A DNA stretch of 64,000 nt from Glebionis coronaria (taxonomy: Eukaryota; Streptophyta; Magnoliopsida; Asterales; Asteraceae): positions 372,001 through 436,000 of the forward strand of contig JANFOE010000583.1 of the NCBI GenBank assembly GCA_025667525.1, read 5' to 3'. The notes beneath the pieces are model-generated. The model had not been told where the DNA came from. It worked only from the letters and a program-made list of their open reading frames with translations, and searched no databases. Position 1 is the stretch's first letter. Each line of letters starts with the position of its first letter. This document shows, piece after piece, positions 21,287 to 32,324 of the stretch. The position numbers and the translations under genes were made by a program.

Positions 21287-21595
21287 AAGAGCACAAATTC
21301 CCATCACACTATATGTAGCAATTTCTTTCAGCTTCTCAATCTCTAAGGCAACTCTCGTCATCTCATCTTCAATGCGTTTCACTTCATATGCTGTCTCTGT
21401 GTAATTCCTTATATCTACTGCAGCCTCTGAACCAAATATGATGATTCTAAGTGCATGTATATTGTCCCTTAGAAATTTAACCTTCATACCCAGAAGTTGA
21501 AAAGCTTCCAAGATATTATCCCACCTATCAAGCTCTTCCTTGGTACTGGTGATGAGAGAGTAATTCTTAATCTTGAGAGATATGTGTACCATTTC
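21270..21595 (-). pseudogene. B3 C-terminal fragment, left arm of inner palindrome
   Basis: The minus strand reads ISLKIKNYSLITSTKEELDR, WDNILEAFQLLGMKVKFLRD, then IHAL...GSEAAVDIRNYTE and ALEIEKLKEIAT. This is the coiled-coil C-terminal region resembling plant B3 proteins of the Os01g0234100 type (from memory). It pairs with the plus-strand copy at 21613-21933, and the two form a near-perfect hairpin if transcribed through. Confidence 0.55.
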
Positions 21596-21612
21596 CCCAA
21601 TATACCGTGGGT

Positions 21613-21933
21613 ATGATTGGTGAAACGTTAAATATTTCTCTCAAAATTAAGAATTACTCACACACTACCACTACGAAGGAAGAGCTCGATAGGTGGGATA
21701 ATATCTTGGAAGCTTTTCAACTATTGGGCATGAAGGTTGAATTTCTAAGGGACAATATACATGCACTTATTAGAACCATCATATTTGGTTCAGAGGCTGC
21801 ACTAGATATAAGGAATTACACAGAGGCAGCAAATGAACTGAAACGCATTGAAGATGAGATGACGAGAGTTGCCTTAGAGATTGAGAGGCAGAAAGAAATT
21901 GCTACAGAGTGTGAGGGGAATTTGTGCTCTTAA
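21613..21933 (+). pseudogene. B3 C-terminal fragment, right arm of inner palindrome
   Basis: A 107-codon frame from the ATG at 21613 reads MIGETLNISLKIKNYS, then TKEELDRWDNILEAFQLLGM, KVEFLRDNIHAL, GSEAALDIRNYTEAANELKR and a heptad-like tail ending CEGNLCS. It is a close inverted copy of 21270-21595 with only small differences. The frame is open but has no B3 domain, so it is at most a truncated protein. The arrangement suits a source of long hairpin RNA. Confidence 0.5.
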
Positions 21934-21955
21934 AACAGAAAGCTAAGAAATATAA

Positions 21956-22160
21956 AAGAGTAAAATGCATAAATGATACCTGTGGTATGTCATTTTTGCG
22001 GATTTAGTAACCGATGTTTCAAAAGTGCATGCACTCTACTTGATCTTTGTGTTTTGTAGCATTTTCATAGTTTGACTTGACGATTGTTAAAACTTGACTT
22101 TACTGACTTTTAATAAAGGGACAAATTTGTCTTTTTCTTTGTCTTCTTCCCCAAAACAAG
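21956..22160. repeat. Outer inverted repeat, left arm end
   Basis: The stretch from AAAATGCATAAATGATACCT to CTTCTTCCCCAAAAC matches the reverse complement of 22843-23045. It extends the larger inverted repeat whose arms also hold the gene fragments (20640-21290 against 23046-23590). Confidence 0.8.
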
Positions 22161-22842
22161 AGCATTCAATAACTTTAGACTTATCACCTCACCAATACCA
22201 CTTTGTAACATAACAAATTCTTAACCACTGCGTTTTCATGAACTTAATAATTTAATTCATGCATTGGCCTAAATACACACATGGTTATCTACGGATGAGT
22301 TACGTACCTACGGAGCTGTTATATACCACGAATCACAACCCTTTTGATAATTCAATGAGATCTAACGAAAGAAGATATTTTGGATGTTCAAACAAATTGA
22401 CATTTTTCATATGTCGTTGCCTCTTAAACAGATATACAAAACTTAATGGTCTTGCATTATCATGTTTATATTTTAATTTAGGCAACACTATCCACACCAC
22501 GTATACCATTGTCTTGCATTTACATGTGTTTTCTATAATCAACAACGACCATGCCGATCAACCGGTTTTTGCAAAATCTGTCAGGAATCCATCCCATGAA
22601 AACAATTTCAAAGATTTGTATACCATTGTCTAGCAAATTGCTATGATATGACAGTTTAACATTTTAATTATCAAGCAAAACCAATTTTAGAGCACCAGAT
22701 AATTAATAGTTTGCATGCGAGTAAAACGACACAAGGAAAAATCAAATAAATTGCTCATTTAGTCACACTTAGGACTTCGGAGAACCATTTGGAGTTGTAG
22801 GATTGTTTGTTTATTTAGAAATCTGAAAATTTGAATTTTTCG
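22161..22842. other. Spacer of the outer inverted repeat
   Basis: This 0.7-kb single-copy-looking segment contains overlapping open frames on both strands (22259-22633 plus, 22333-22545 minus) with no recognisable domain or homologous copy in the window. I regard it as noncoding. Confidence 0.4.
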
Positions 22843-23045
22843 GGGTTTTGGGGAAGAAGATAAAAAAAACGACAAAATTGCCCCTTTATATAAATGCGAG
22901 TAACGCTCAACTTTTAACAATCTTTAAGTCAAAGTATGAAAAATGATACAAAACACAAAGACCAAGTAGGATGCCTGCACTTATGGAACACCGGTTACTA
23001 AATCCGCAAAAATGACATACCACAGGTATCATTTATGCATTTTAC

Positions 23046-23282
23046 TCAAATATAAAAACATGTTTCAGGAGCTGGTCTGGTAGCCTCAATCAGAAAGAAT
23101 CTTAGTAGTGTTTGATATAGATTCTGTAAAATGTATTCCCCATGGCCATGAACGTAGCAATTTTGTAATTTTCTCTTTGCAGTCCACCTAAGTTTCCGAT
23201 GATGGAGCACAGATAGTGAGAGGGCGGGAACGAGAATTTTCACCAGAATTGGGTTGCCAACGTTGAAGATCGGCGCCGCCAT
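23046..23282 (-). pseudogene. Unknown first-exon-like fragment, inverted copy
   Basis: This damaged copy of 21014-21286 has the start MAAPIFNVG and the end HGEYILQNLYQTLLRFFLIE intact. A frame change in the middle rewrites about 25 codons. It lies head-to-head with the B3-like fragment at 23423. Confidence 0.4.
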
Positions 23283-23422
23283 ACATAGGATTTTTTATTT
23301 GGAGAAACAGAAAGAATAAAGAGAGAATAAAGAGATATATAAAGTGTAGTTGGAAAAATAGAGGATATATGATATTTAAGAGCATAAAATTGTCCAAAAA
23401 GCTCCTTTTGCGTGTTACTTTC

Positions 23423-23800
23423 AAAAGAAGCAATTTCTTCACGATGCCTTACCTGAACGCGTGTACACTAAGTTGGTGGTAGATGTGATTTGTGAAACTG
23501 TTAGCATAGCTGCTAAGATCAAGAACACCAAGCTTATCACTATCAAAGAGGAGCTTGAAAAGTGGGATAGTATTTTATAAGCTTTTGAACTCAAGGGTAT
23601 GAAGATTGAGTTTTTATGGGATAGGATACATCTACTTGGGACGTTCTTATTTGAATCAGAAGGGGCACCTGATATACAGAGGTATGGAGAGTCATTGAAG
23701 AAAAGTTGAAGAAAAACTTAAGGTGCCGACAGAAACTACAAGAAGGGTGCGAAAGTTCTGGATTCATTGAAGCTTTTGGGTTAGAAACTGGGTGAGTAAA
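23423..23800 (+). pseudogene. B3 transcription-factor C-terminal fragment, copy 1b
   Basis: The plus strand reads KKQFLHDALPERVYTKLVVD, ICETVSIAAKIKNTKLITIK, EELEKWDSIL, a stop (TAA near 23578), then AFELKGMKIEFLWDRIHLLG, FLFESEGAPDIQRYGESLK and further stops. This is the most complete reading of the B3-like C-terminal region here and shows that the fragment spans the part after the B3 domain through the long coiled coil. It is broken in at least two places. Confidence 0.55.
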
Positions 23801-23832
23801 ATGTAATACTAGAAGGGTTCATTATACGGGCC

Positions 23833-23840
23833 TTTGGCAT
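23833..23840. repeat. Target duplication TTTGGCAT, left of MITE
   Basis: It is identical to 24487-24494. An 8-bp duplication is typical of hAT elements. Confidence 0.9.
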
Positions 23841-24486
23841 CTATGTTGCACGGAGACGGATACGGAAACGGGGACGGGTACGGGGACGGGTACTTAGAAA
23901 CGTCAACATTCCAAAATCAAGGAAACGGGTACGGCTAGAAACGTCTGTGAATTTCATATATTTATGAATTTATTAGTCTTCCGTAGGTTGTATCTTAATT
24001 ATATTTGTTGAGAAATTTATATTATGGGTTATTTTAGATAAGTAGTACTGGTACAATTTAACAAAAGCCCATAACTTATTAATTGACCCAATTATATTTA
24101 GTACTTCTTAGTGGGCCAACAATTTTTAATTATTAGGTCAAACCTCAAGATACACTAGCCGCTTTTTAATTTCTCTGTTTATATTATCTCTTTCATCTTC
24201 TTTACCAGTTACTGTATATATCTTCAACAAACTCCACCACTGTATCAAATTAACACACAATCAAGAAAGGTAAAACACCAAAAATCAATCCAGAAACGTG
24301 TTAAAAGCTTCAAAAACGTTTCCCTTTACGTTTCTTCTCAAGCCTCGGCGTTTCCGATCATCATGAAACGTTTCTCTTTTTCCGGGAACGTTTCCGCCGC
24401 GTTTCCAGACGTTTCCGGCCGTTTCCCGTTTCCGAAACGTTTCCGGGACGGGGACGACACCCGAGGGGCGTTTATGTGCAACATAG
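23841..24486. mobile_element. hAT-type MITE, 646 bases
   Basis: The termini are CTATGTTGCAC and GTGCAACATAG, flanked by an exact 8-bp duplication. Subterminal arms are rich in GGAAACG/ACGTTTCC words in opposite orientation (left GGAAACGGGGACGGG, right GAAACGTTTCCGGGAC), giving a strong foldback. No transposase is encoded; the minus-strand frame at 24285-24494 is a reading of the Arg/Gly-rich subterminal repeats. Confidence 0.9.
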
Positions 24487-24494
24487 TTTGGCAT
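24487..24494. repeat. Target duplication TTTGGCAT, right of MITE
   Basis: It is identical to 23833-23840. Confidence 0.9.
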
Positions 24495-25759
24495 ATCAAG
24501 TTACAGAGCAAAGGGGACCCTCGGTAAAAGATACTTTAGAAACCAAAATACGCGATTTTAAGCAGATTAAAATCCTTTCATTGACAGGAGCTGGAAGGTA
24601 TACAATGGTAGTGTATTCTACCATATACAACATAAAATGGTTAAAATATGCATCAGGATCAAATTCACTGTCTTCACTAGTGTATTAGAGCTGTCATCTA
24701 TCTTTAGGCAAATCGGCTCCATACCTTCCACAGAAACCATAACATTTCGTAAACACAAAAGCAAAATCGCCAAACCTTAATGTTATGACTTCATCAACAA
24801 ACCCGAATCTTGAGTCGGCTCTACCATCAAGTAAGTTTACTTGGATGCTATTCTTATGATCTAATTACATGAGATTGATCTTGCATACGTTTTATTAATC
24901 TAACAAATCTCGCTATGTCTTTGTCATGAATGACAAAGGGGTTGCATGACGAATCTTGAAGCAGGTCACTATTGCATTAGAAGTAGTAGAATATATGGTT
25001 GTCTGAGAAACTCCTCAAGTAGCAGTCTGGATGACAAAGACGAAGTTCACAGGTGATCTTGGAGTATTCCCAAGTATTTAAATCCTATGAAAATGTATAT
25101 TGATTAAGGAACTAAATGAGCACGAGTTTACTATGATAAGGTCCTCTCCATCGTGTTGGCCACATTTAATACTCGTTGAACATCTCATTATAAATAATGT
25201 TAATCGAAAGAAAAAGGACCGAAACATAATCATGTTCTAGCAAATCCAACCACACTGGTGTATTAGAGCTGTCATATATATATGTTTAGGCAAATCAGCT
25301 CCATACCCTCCACAGAAACCATAACATTTGATAAACACAAAAACAAAATTGCAATGTACAGGAACTAAAACAAGTTAGGTGAAGAGGACAGTAGTGGCGA
25401 TAAGGCGGAAAAGTGCAGGGGAACGGGTCGCTCGCGCAAGTTGTGTCACGAACTGGTTCATGTTGAAATACACATTTTGTCCATCGTCTAAAAACATTAT
25501 ACTATCTTGCGTGCAATACGATACAACAACTTACAGCAAGTTGTAATCCGATTAACCTGTCTCATTGGACCCACTTCATGTTTGAGATAAACCACAATCC
25601 CGAAATAATCAACACAATTACAAAGCTGCTACTTTTAACTAAACTCTGAAGAAAGATTAAATTGATTAACAGTTATAGTTTTGGGCCATAAGTTTTACAG
25701 ATTATAATAATAAGCTAAACATGAGATACATTTATTTTGATAGAGCCTATCATGGTGGA
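24495..25759. repeat. Intergenic DNA with a duplicated 90-base block
   Basis: 24679-24770 and 25258-25350 are direct copies (TGTATTAGAGCTGTCAT, then CATACCNTCCACAGAAACC, then CATTT.TAAACACAAAA). No gene is recognised in between or around them. Confidence 0.6.
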
Positions 25760-25960
25760 GCAGCTACCTCTTTTCATAACTTTCAACTTTCTGTTTCAAA
25801 GAATCCAAAACCTTCGCACCTTTCCTTGTAGTTTCATTCAGCACCTTAAGTTTTTTCTTTCAACTTTGGTATCTCTCTTTCAACATGTTCCTCTTTAGGG
25901 TTACCTTGTGAGGATGAGTGAGGAAGATGTTATAGAAGGATTCTTTATATAACACTTTTT
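25760..25960 (-). pseudogene. B3-like C-terminal end fragment, copy 3
   Basis: The minus strand has a Lys/Glu-rich coiled-coil reading VLNETTRKGAKVLDSLKQKV then ESYEKR, matching the tail of the B3-like fragments. The TATATAAAG/CATCTTCCTCACTCATCCTC segment that lies downstream of the fragment end at 20480-20530 is here on the other side (25895-25960), so the pieces were rearranged. Confidence 0.45.
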
Positions 25961-26001
25961 ATAATATCAAGGATTAAAACATTTCTAATATCACTACTAT
26001 A

Positions 26002-26880
26002 AATTTTGCATCCTTTTGCATTTTAGACCCCGTCTTATACCCTTCAACAAATAAACACGCCTAAATAAGAATTTTACCAGCCAAACGTGGCCCGTGGATA
26101 TGAAAGACACCCAATATGTATTAAGCGAATGTTAAATTTTGGAGTAAAGTAAGCGGGTTAAAACAATGTTAAAGATGTATATCGATGGTTTCTTAAATTG
26201 AATACAAAAGGATAAATAGCTAGATGTATATTGGTGGTAAAATAAATGACCACGAGTTACTACGATAACGTTTTTACCGTTGTGTTAGAACATTGAGTAT
26301 ATTTCGAACATCTCTTCATAAATATTGTACATCGGAGAAGGGACAAAAACAAAAATGTTTTTTCTAGAAAATCCAACGGGTTATAATGTACGACAAAAGT
26401 TGTCATTATCAGTCCTGTCATTAATTAAACTAAATTAATTTTTTCACAGCCCAAAGTTATATTTAGTCAAATACATAAAGTACAAGGCAAGATCACATCA
26501 AAAAATTGTTCCTAATTGACAACTCGAAGAGCCTAATATGTGTGACGGCACAATGAATACGTCGTTTCCATCTTTGACGACGCGCCTTATATCTAGCAAA
26601 ACTTCGTATCCAAATATCCAAGAATCCTCACTATTTAAGACTAGGATGTACGTAAGTACCCTAGCCGTTATAACGAAATGGTTCAAATTTTAATTTTTTC
26701 AGAAGGGGAAAGACGTCATATTTAGTAAAAACTATAAATGAAAAGCTAGGTTTTCTTATTTTATATGCACATTTCGAGAGTTAGGTTTTGACGACGGTTT
26801 TTATATCATTCCCTTTGTTATCTGTGACGTTGTTTCAGTGTGTAAACATGAATTGACCATCCTATAAAACTTCTTATCAG
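26002..26880. repeat. Left terminal inverted repeat of long-TIR element
   Basis: It pairs with 28495-29345. It contains the small minus-strand frame 26498-26686, which has a matching but broken counterpart in the other arm and no recognised domain. Confidence 0.7.
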
Positions 26881-28494
26881 TTCAAGTTTAGTATGATTAT
26901 TTATATCCTTTACTTCATATTTTATTTCGTTATTGATGCGATCATTGATAGCACTTCATACATTTTTAGTTATTATCTTGGAGAATAAATTTGAATTCAT
27001 TCAGTACTTTCCCATACTAGAGGAAAATAGTTAGATGCTTACTTTGAAAGTTTAAAACTTGTTTTGCAATATGAGTAATTCTTAACAAGTCTATCATCAC
27101 GGCAATTCAGGATATCTCCTCTCCACCTTTACGACGAGTACATAATTAGGTTTTGTACCTAATATGTTTTATGAGGATAACAAAGTTTTTTACTACTAGG
27201 TCACTTCGTGTCTTTAACCATAGACAACCTAATACATATATATACCGCAAATTACTTACTCCTTCAACCTCTAGTTGAATAGATCGAAATCCAAAAGATA
27301 CCCCTTTTGAAGTCAACTGTCAACTTAGTGTCGACTCTCTTGAACAATCTTAAGCATTATACTTAAACTCGATGTTCGTAAAGCTTTATATACTTCGGTG
27401 GTTCAATATGTGAACCTTAGGGATCAAAGAGAAAAACTTACAAGCTGTAAATAAATCTCAAACACCTTAGGGGAAAAATAATCGAAGATATGAATGAGAA
27501 GCTCGTCGGGATGTCAACACAACAGAAGGAGCAACCTCACACTTTCCATACTGGTTAAATATTACTTTATTAGGCAAATTTTATGGTTTATACATATTTT
27601 GTTTAGAACTAGTACATTTTGAATAATTTAGCACATATTGGAGGATTACATAAATTTTGCTAAAAAATGGTGCATTTGGTAGAATTTGGTTTAGAAGTGC
27701 TATGTTTGATTAGATTTTATACTCTATGTACTACGACCGATATCTTAGTGATAATCTATTTATTGATTTGAGTTTCAGTTGTGCATTCATAAACACTTAG
27801 TTTTGGCTATTTGTATATTATAGAACAATTGTATTTTTTGTGCTATTTTTTATTTACAAAATACATGTTTTTATAACGGAATTTATATTAAAAGCCATGC
27901 CGGTTAGAATCATGCAAACTTGTCCCAATTTATATTGTTGCATATGCACGACAATTACTTAATTTTGTAAGACTTAATTCTGCTTTATGCCGTTGCAGTA
28001 TTGTGCAAAAGCAAAACCGTTGGAAAACTATTCGAACATGAGCCAATGGTAAAAGGTTGGTAATTTACAACGAACAATTTGGTTACAAACCGTAGCGACT
28101 TTTAGCCCATTATAAATCCGATGCAAATAAAAATTTCAATGAAAATTAACGCCACGGTTGGAATCCTTTTCAAATAAACATTTGCAAGAGATTTTTATTG
28201 AAGTTCTACTATAACATTAGCCACTTATGTTCTAGTGTAAGATGAAATATTTCTTGTTGCTTTAAGCGCGTTAAATTTATGTTGAACATATGTTCATAAG
28301 TATTGTTGATCTAATAAGGGCCAAAAAAAAGTCATATACCTTTCGAAAAAATCAATTGTGGATGTCAAAAATTGGCATTATCATGTATGTTATTAATTTA
28401 AGTAAATTTATTATGCAATTTTTTTATGTCTATATGATACTAGGGTTTAATTAAAATTAAATTTTTAAGTAATCTTAAAAAAGATTCAATTGAT
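26881..28494. other. Interior of long-TIR element
   Basis: AT-rich with no long open frame or known domain on either strand. It carries the partial third copy of the arm at about 28250-28440. Confidence 0.55.
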
Positions 28495-29345
28495 AAGATG
28501 TGTTATAGGATGGCCGAATCGTGTTTACACACTAAAACAATGTTGCAAATAACAAAGGGAATGCTTCAAGAAGTGTCATGTAAGCCTAATTCCCAGAATG
28601 CACATGTAAAATAAGAAAACGTAGTTTTGTATAAATGGTGGTCACTAGAGACGACGTATTTCCTCTTGGTAGTCCAACTGACACATTATAATGGCTAGGT
28701 TTTTTACCCACGACATAGTCTTAAATAGTGAGGAAGGAGTGCTAAAGTATTAGATACGACATCTTGCTAAAATTAGGTTTTTCGTCAAAGATGGAAAACT
28801 CGTATTCATTGAGTCGTCACACATATTAGGCTCTTCGAAATGGTCGTGGCAAAATGGCGATAACTTCTTGATCTGGTCTTGGTATCTAGTTTCCGTGTTT
28901 GACTAAATATATATTTAATCCGTGAGAAAATAAGCTTACCCTAATTAATAACATGGATGATAATGCCAAATTTTGACATACATTATATGCGACTTGGTTT
29001 TTTTAAAGAACATTTTTGTTTCCGTCCCTTGTCAGATTAACAATATACATGAAGAGATGTTCGAAATATATTCAACGCGTTTAGCACAACGGTAAAAACT
29101 CTATCGTAGTAACTCGTGGTCATTTATTATATACTATCAATATACATCTTTTTATGTTCAATTTAAGACGCAAGTAGTAACAAAAGTTTATATTTTTTAA
29201 CCCGCTTACTTTACTTCAAAATTTATCATTGGTTTTTTACATAGAGACTGGTGTGCTTCATATTCATTGCCCTTAAACGTTTGGGCATGTGCGAATTTTG
29301 ACATGTTTATAAGACCGGGTCTAAGATGCAAAATTTGTAATAATC
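28495..29345. repeat. Right terminal inverted repeat of long-TIR element
   Basis: Reverse-complement counterpart of 26002-26880, ending GATGCAAAATTTGTAA. Confidence 0.7.
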
Positions 29346-30520
29346 TATACCGATACTATATATTAAACAAAACACCTTTTATTTTAGAAATGTTAAAAAA
29401 TCAACTTACAACATTATATGCATAATTTATAATTATATAAAAAAATTAGAAACTAACTAATACATAATTTACTTATATTAAAAATATGTAACACATATTG
29501 TTAAAACTAATTAATACATATTCAATACTCATAATTAAAACTAATTAATACATAATATTTAATACACACTTGAAAATAAAAATAATTAATACATATTAAT
29601 ATATATCTCATTACTTAGAAATACAATTATATATTCATATTGAACAACAATTAAAAACATATATCTACGAAATCGTACATATACATAGTTTTGAAAACCG
29701 AACAGGACCAACGGGTTCAACGACGAACCGGAGTCACAATCAGTTGAATTAACCAATATAAATCATCAGAAGAGGATCAGAGAGGACGCATCAAAACTGA
29801 TAAAAACGACACTATTACATCATCGGTACTGCTTTGTTTGAACGAGCACATACATATGTACTAGTTATAAAAGTTCTCTCTCTCTCTCTCTCTCTCTCTC
29901 TAAAAAACTTCATAAATTTATTTTTGTATTAATTGGTGGGAATACACATTAAATTACAAAATGAATACAAATTAATATGCAACATATATCATCTATGTAT
30001 GTAATTCTTATTTTTCACATACAATTATTTAAATGGTTCACCGATGTAAGTTTAATGTCAAATTTGTGTTTGATTTTGAACCATTCAGTTTTTTACTAAA
30101 TTTGCACATTCGAAAACATATATCGTCTATGTATGTAATTTAGTACAAATTTAGTGAAATACTAATCATTTTGCTAATCAATTCAATTAAATCGTACATA
30201 TCAAAATAGGAAGGTTTTAAGGTTATTATAATGTATGAAAACTTGTAGACATATAAAATATGAAGTTTTTATTTACACGCTATATAATATTGTGACGAAT
30301 GTTACACAGATTAACAAATACCTTTCAGTATCAACCATCACATCTCGCAATACTATTTTATATGAAATAGTTTATTATTTTTTAAATTTATTCCAAATTA
30401 ACACTATCATCATTATTCATAAATATAATCATAAAATATTGTGATCGTAGAGTTTTAGTTTCGTGCTACCGGCAGCCACAATATGCGAGTAACCTCCCAG
30501 CTTCGAGTGATATGTAATAT
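29346..30520. repeat. AT-rich intergenic DNA with short repeats
   Basis: It contains repeated AACTAATTAATACATA words (29440-29600), a fragment of a common plant repeat (TTTTGAAAACCGAACAGG, near 29690), a CT microsatellite (29874-29901) and two copies of CTATGTATGTAATT (near 29993 and 30130). The open frame 30235-30444 is AT-rich and unrecognised. Confidence 0.5.
29874..29901. repeat. CT dinucleotide microsatellite
   Basis: About 14 CT units without interruption. Confidence 0.95.
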
Positions 30521-30559
30521 ATTTAATGCTTGATGTTTATTTAGTTTTTTAAAAGGTCT

Positions 30560-30995
30560 ATATAAAGAACCCTTCTATCACATCTTCCTCACTCAGCCTC
30601 ACAATGCTACCCTAAACCTTTATTGAATCGAAAACCTTCACATCCTTCTTTGCACACTTTCTTTAAGCACCTTAACCTTTTCTTCAACTTTTGGTATCTC
30701 TGTTTCAATACGTTTCATACCTCCGTATTACTGGTGCCGCATTTGATTCATATATGAAAGTAGATGTATCAGTGTATCTTATCCCTTAAAAACTCAATCT
30801 TCATACCCATGAGTTCAAAAGCTTATAAAATACTATCCCACTTTTCAAGATCCTCCTTGATAGTGATGTGCTTGGTGTTCTTGATCTTAGCAGCTATGAA
30901 TAACAGCTTCACGAATCACATCTTCCACCAACTTACGTAGTATACAGACGTTCTGGTAAGCCATCTTGAAGAAATTGCTTCCTCTAAAAGTAACA
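30560..30995 (-). pseudogene. B3 transcription-factor C-terminal fragment, copy 2a
   Basis: A direct repeat of 20490-20882 with the same order and flanking words (TCTATATAAAGAACCC at the far end, acceptor-like TTACTTTTAG at the near end). Several frame breaks are present, so it is a decayed fragment. Confidence 0.5.
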
Positions 30996-31119
30996 TAAGG
31001 AAGAAACTTTTTGGACATTTTTATGCTCTTAAATATCATATCTCCTCAATTTTGGCAACTACACTTTATATCACTCTCTATTCTCTCTTTATTCTTTCCG
31101 TTTTTTCGAACAAAAAATC

Positions 31120-31370
31120 ATAGCTATAGCGACACCGATCTTCAACATTGGTACTAAAAACCCCAATTCTGGTGAAACCTCTCATTCCTGCCCTCTCACT
31201 ATATGTGCTCCTTCATCGAAAACTTATGTGAACTGCAAAGACAAAGTTACAAAATTGCTAACTGAAGTTCATGGCCATGGGGCATACATTTTAAAGAATC
31301 TATATTAAACATTATTGAGATTCTTTCTGATAGACGCTATCATCGTTCATCGACCAGCTCTTGAAACATC
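31120..31370 (+). pseudogene. Unknown first-exon-like fragment, copy 2
   Basis: A copy of 21014-21286 that has lost the ATG (ATAGCGACACC) and has a stop at TATATTAAAC near 31305. It keeps CKDKVTKLLTEVHGHGAY. The same neighbours and orientation as in the first block show a segmental duplication. Confidence 0.45.
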
Positions 31371-31384
31371 TTCATATATTTCTC

Positions 31385-31690
31385 TTTTTTTTAAGAGAGC
31401 AAAAATTCCTCTCACACTCTGTAGCTATTTCTTTCAACTGCTCAATCTCTAAGGCAACTCTCGGCATCTCATCTTTAATGTGTTTTAGTTTATTTACTTC
31501 CTCTGTGTAGTTCATTATATCTAGAGCAGCCTCTGAACCAAACATGATGGTTCTAAGTGCATGTATATTGTCCCTTAGAAATTTAACCTTCATACCCAGA
31601 AGTTGAAAAGTTTCCAAGATATTATCCCACCTATCAAGCTTTTCCTTGGTATTGGAGAGAGTAATTCTTAATCTTGAGATAAATGTGTAC
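31385..31690 (-). pseudogene. B3 C-terminal fragment, left arm of second inner palindrome
   Basis: The minus strand reads METFQLLGMKVKFLRDNIHA, then GSEAALDIMNYTEE and ALEIEQLKEIATECERNFCS. It is closest to 21270-21595. Together with 31735-32069 it forms the same inverted arrangement, with the conserved centre word at 31685-31735. Confidence 0.5.
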
Positions 31691-31734
31691 CATTTCCCTA
31701 ATATACCGTAGGTATGATTGGTTAAACGTTAAAT

Positions 31735-32069
31735 ACTTCTCTCAAAATTAAGAATTACTCACACACTACCACTACGAAGGAAGAGCTCGATAGGTGGGAT
31801 AATATTATAAAAGCTTTTGAACTATTGGGTATGAATGTTGAATTTTTAAGGGATAAGATACATACAATTAGAACCTACATGTTTCATTCAGAAGCTGCAG
31901 TGGATATAAGGAGCCACACAGAGGCAACAAATGAACTAAAACTCATTAAAGATGGGATACCGAGAGTTTCCGCAAAGGTTAGGGAGCTAAAACAAATTGC
32001 TACTAAGTGTGAGGGGAATATGTGCTCTTGTAAACAGAAACCCAAGCATATTGGGCCATACCAACCCAA
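31735..32069 (+). pseudogene. B3 C-terminal fragment, right arm of second inner palindrome
   Basis: The plus strand has a 91-codon frame (31825-32100) reading MGMNVEFLRDKIHTI, SEAAVDIRSHTEATNELKLI and CEGNMCS. It is more diverged from its partner arm than in the first palindrome, as if a paralogous fragment or gene conversion were involved. It ends where a copia LTR begins at 32087. Confidence 0.5.
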
Positions 32070-32086
32070 TGGGCTAATCCCAAATA

Positions 32087-32323
32087 TGCTGGAAAAATGA
32101 GCATTTTTTTACAGTTACATATGGCGGTTATTTGGTAGTTACAACACCAACCGAACAACGGTTCATAGAACCATTGTAATTTTTTAACACACTACTTCAT
32201 GTTAGTATATATAGAAAGAGATTTGTATAGAAACGATTAGATGATGAGATGATTAATAAAAATTTTGTTCGGTATATTGTTATTGGTTTAACATCTTATC
32301 GATCGTGAGAAATCTTTCCAACA
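32087..32323 (+). repeat. Copia-type 5' LTR, isolated
   Basis: It runs from TGCTGGAAAAATG to CTTTCCAACA, 237 bases, with a TATA box (GTATATATAG near 32204). It is followed at once by a degenerate primer site. No partner LTR is found in the window, so only a 5' end remains. Confidence 0.6.
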
Positions 32324-32324
32324 A

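Larger units (their letters stand above)
22843..23800. repeat. Outer inverted repeat, right arm
   Basis: It is the reverse-complement counterpart of 20640-21290 plus 21956-22160. It holds the unknown exon on the minus strand (23046-23282, MAAPIFNVG...), the spacer (23290-23420) and a B3-like fragment on the plus strand (23423-23800). The left arm's extra 0.67 kb (the inner palindrome) is absent, so the palindrome was inserted after or lost from one arm. Confidence 0.75.
26002..29345. mobile_element. DNA element with long terminal inverted repeats
   Basis: 26002-26880 and 28495-29345 are inverted copies, diverged but clearly alignable: AAATTTTGCATC tips, AAGTAAAGTAAGCGGGTTAAAA, ATGACCACGAGTTACTACGAT, TTTCGAACATCTCTTCAT and AGAGCCTAATATGTGTGACG. 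Arms of about 0.85 kb flank 1.6 kb with no transposase. A Mutator-like or foldback origin is plausible. No clean target duplication was found. A third, direct partial copy of the left arm lies at about 28250-28440. Confidence 0.7.

Noticed and set aside
22259..22633. 124-codon plus-strand frame in the palindrome spacer
   Set aside because: No domain, no second copy, unusual composition, and an overlapping antisense frame that looks equally plausible.
26002..29345. CACTA transposon, suggested by CACTAC near the left tip
   Set aside because: The right end does not show the matching GTAGTG tip, and no 3-bp duplication or CACTA transposase is present.
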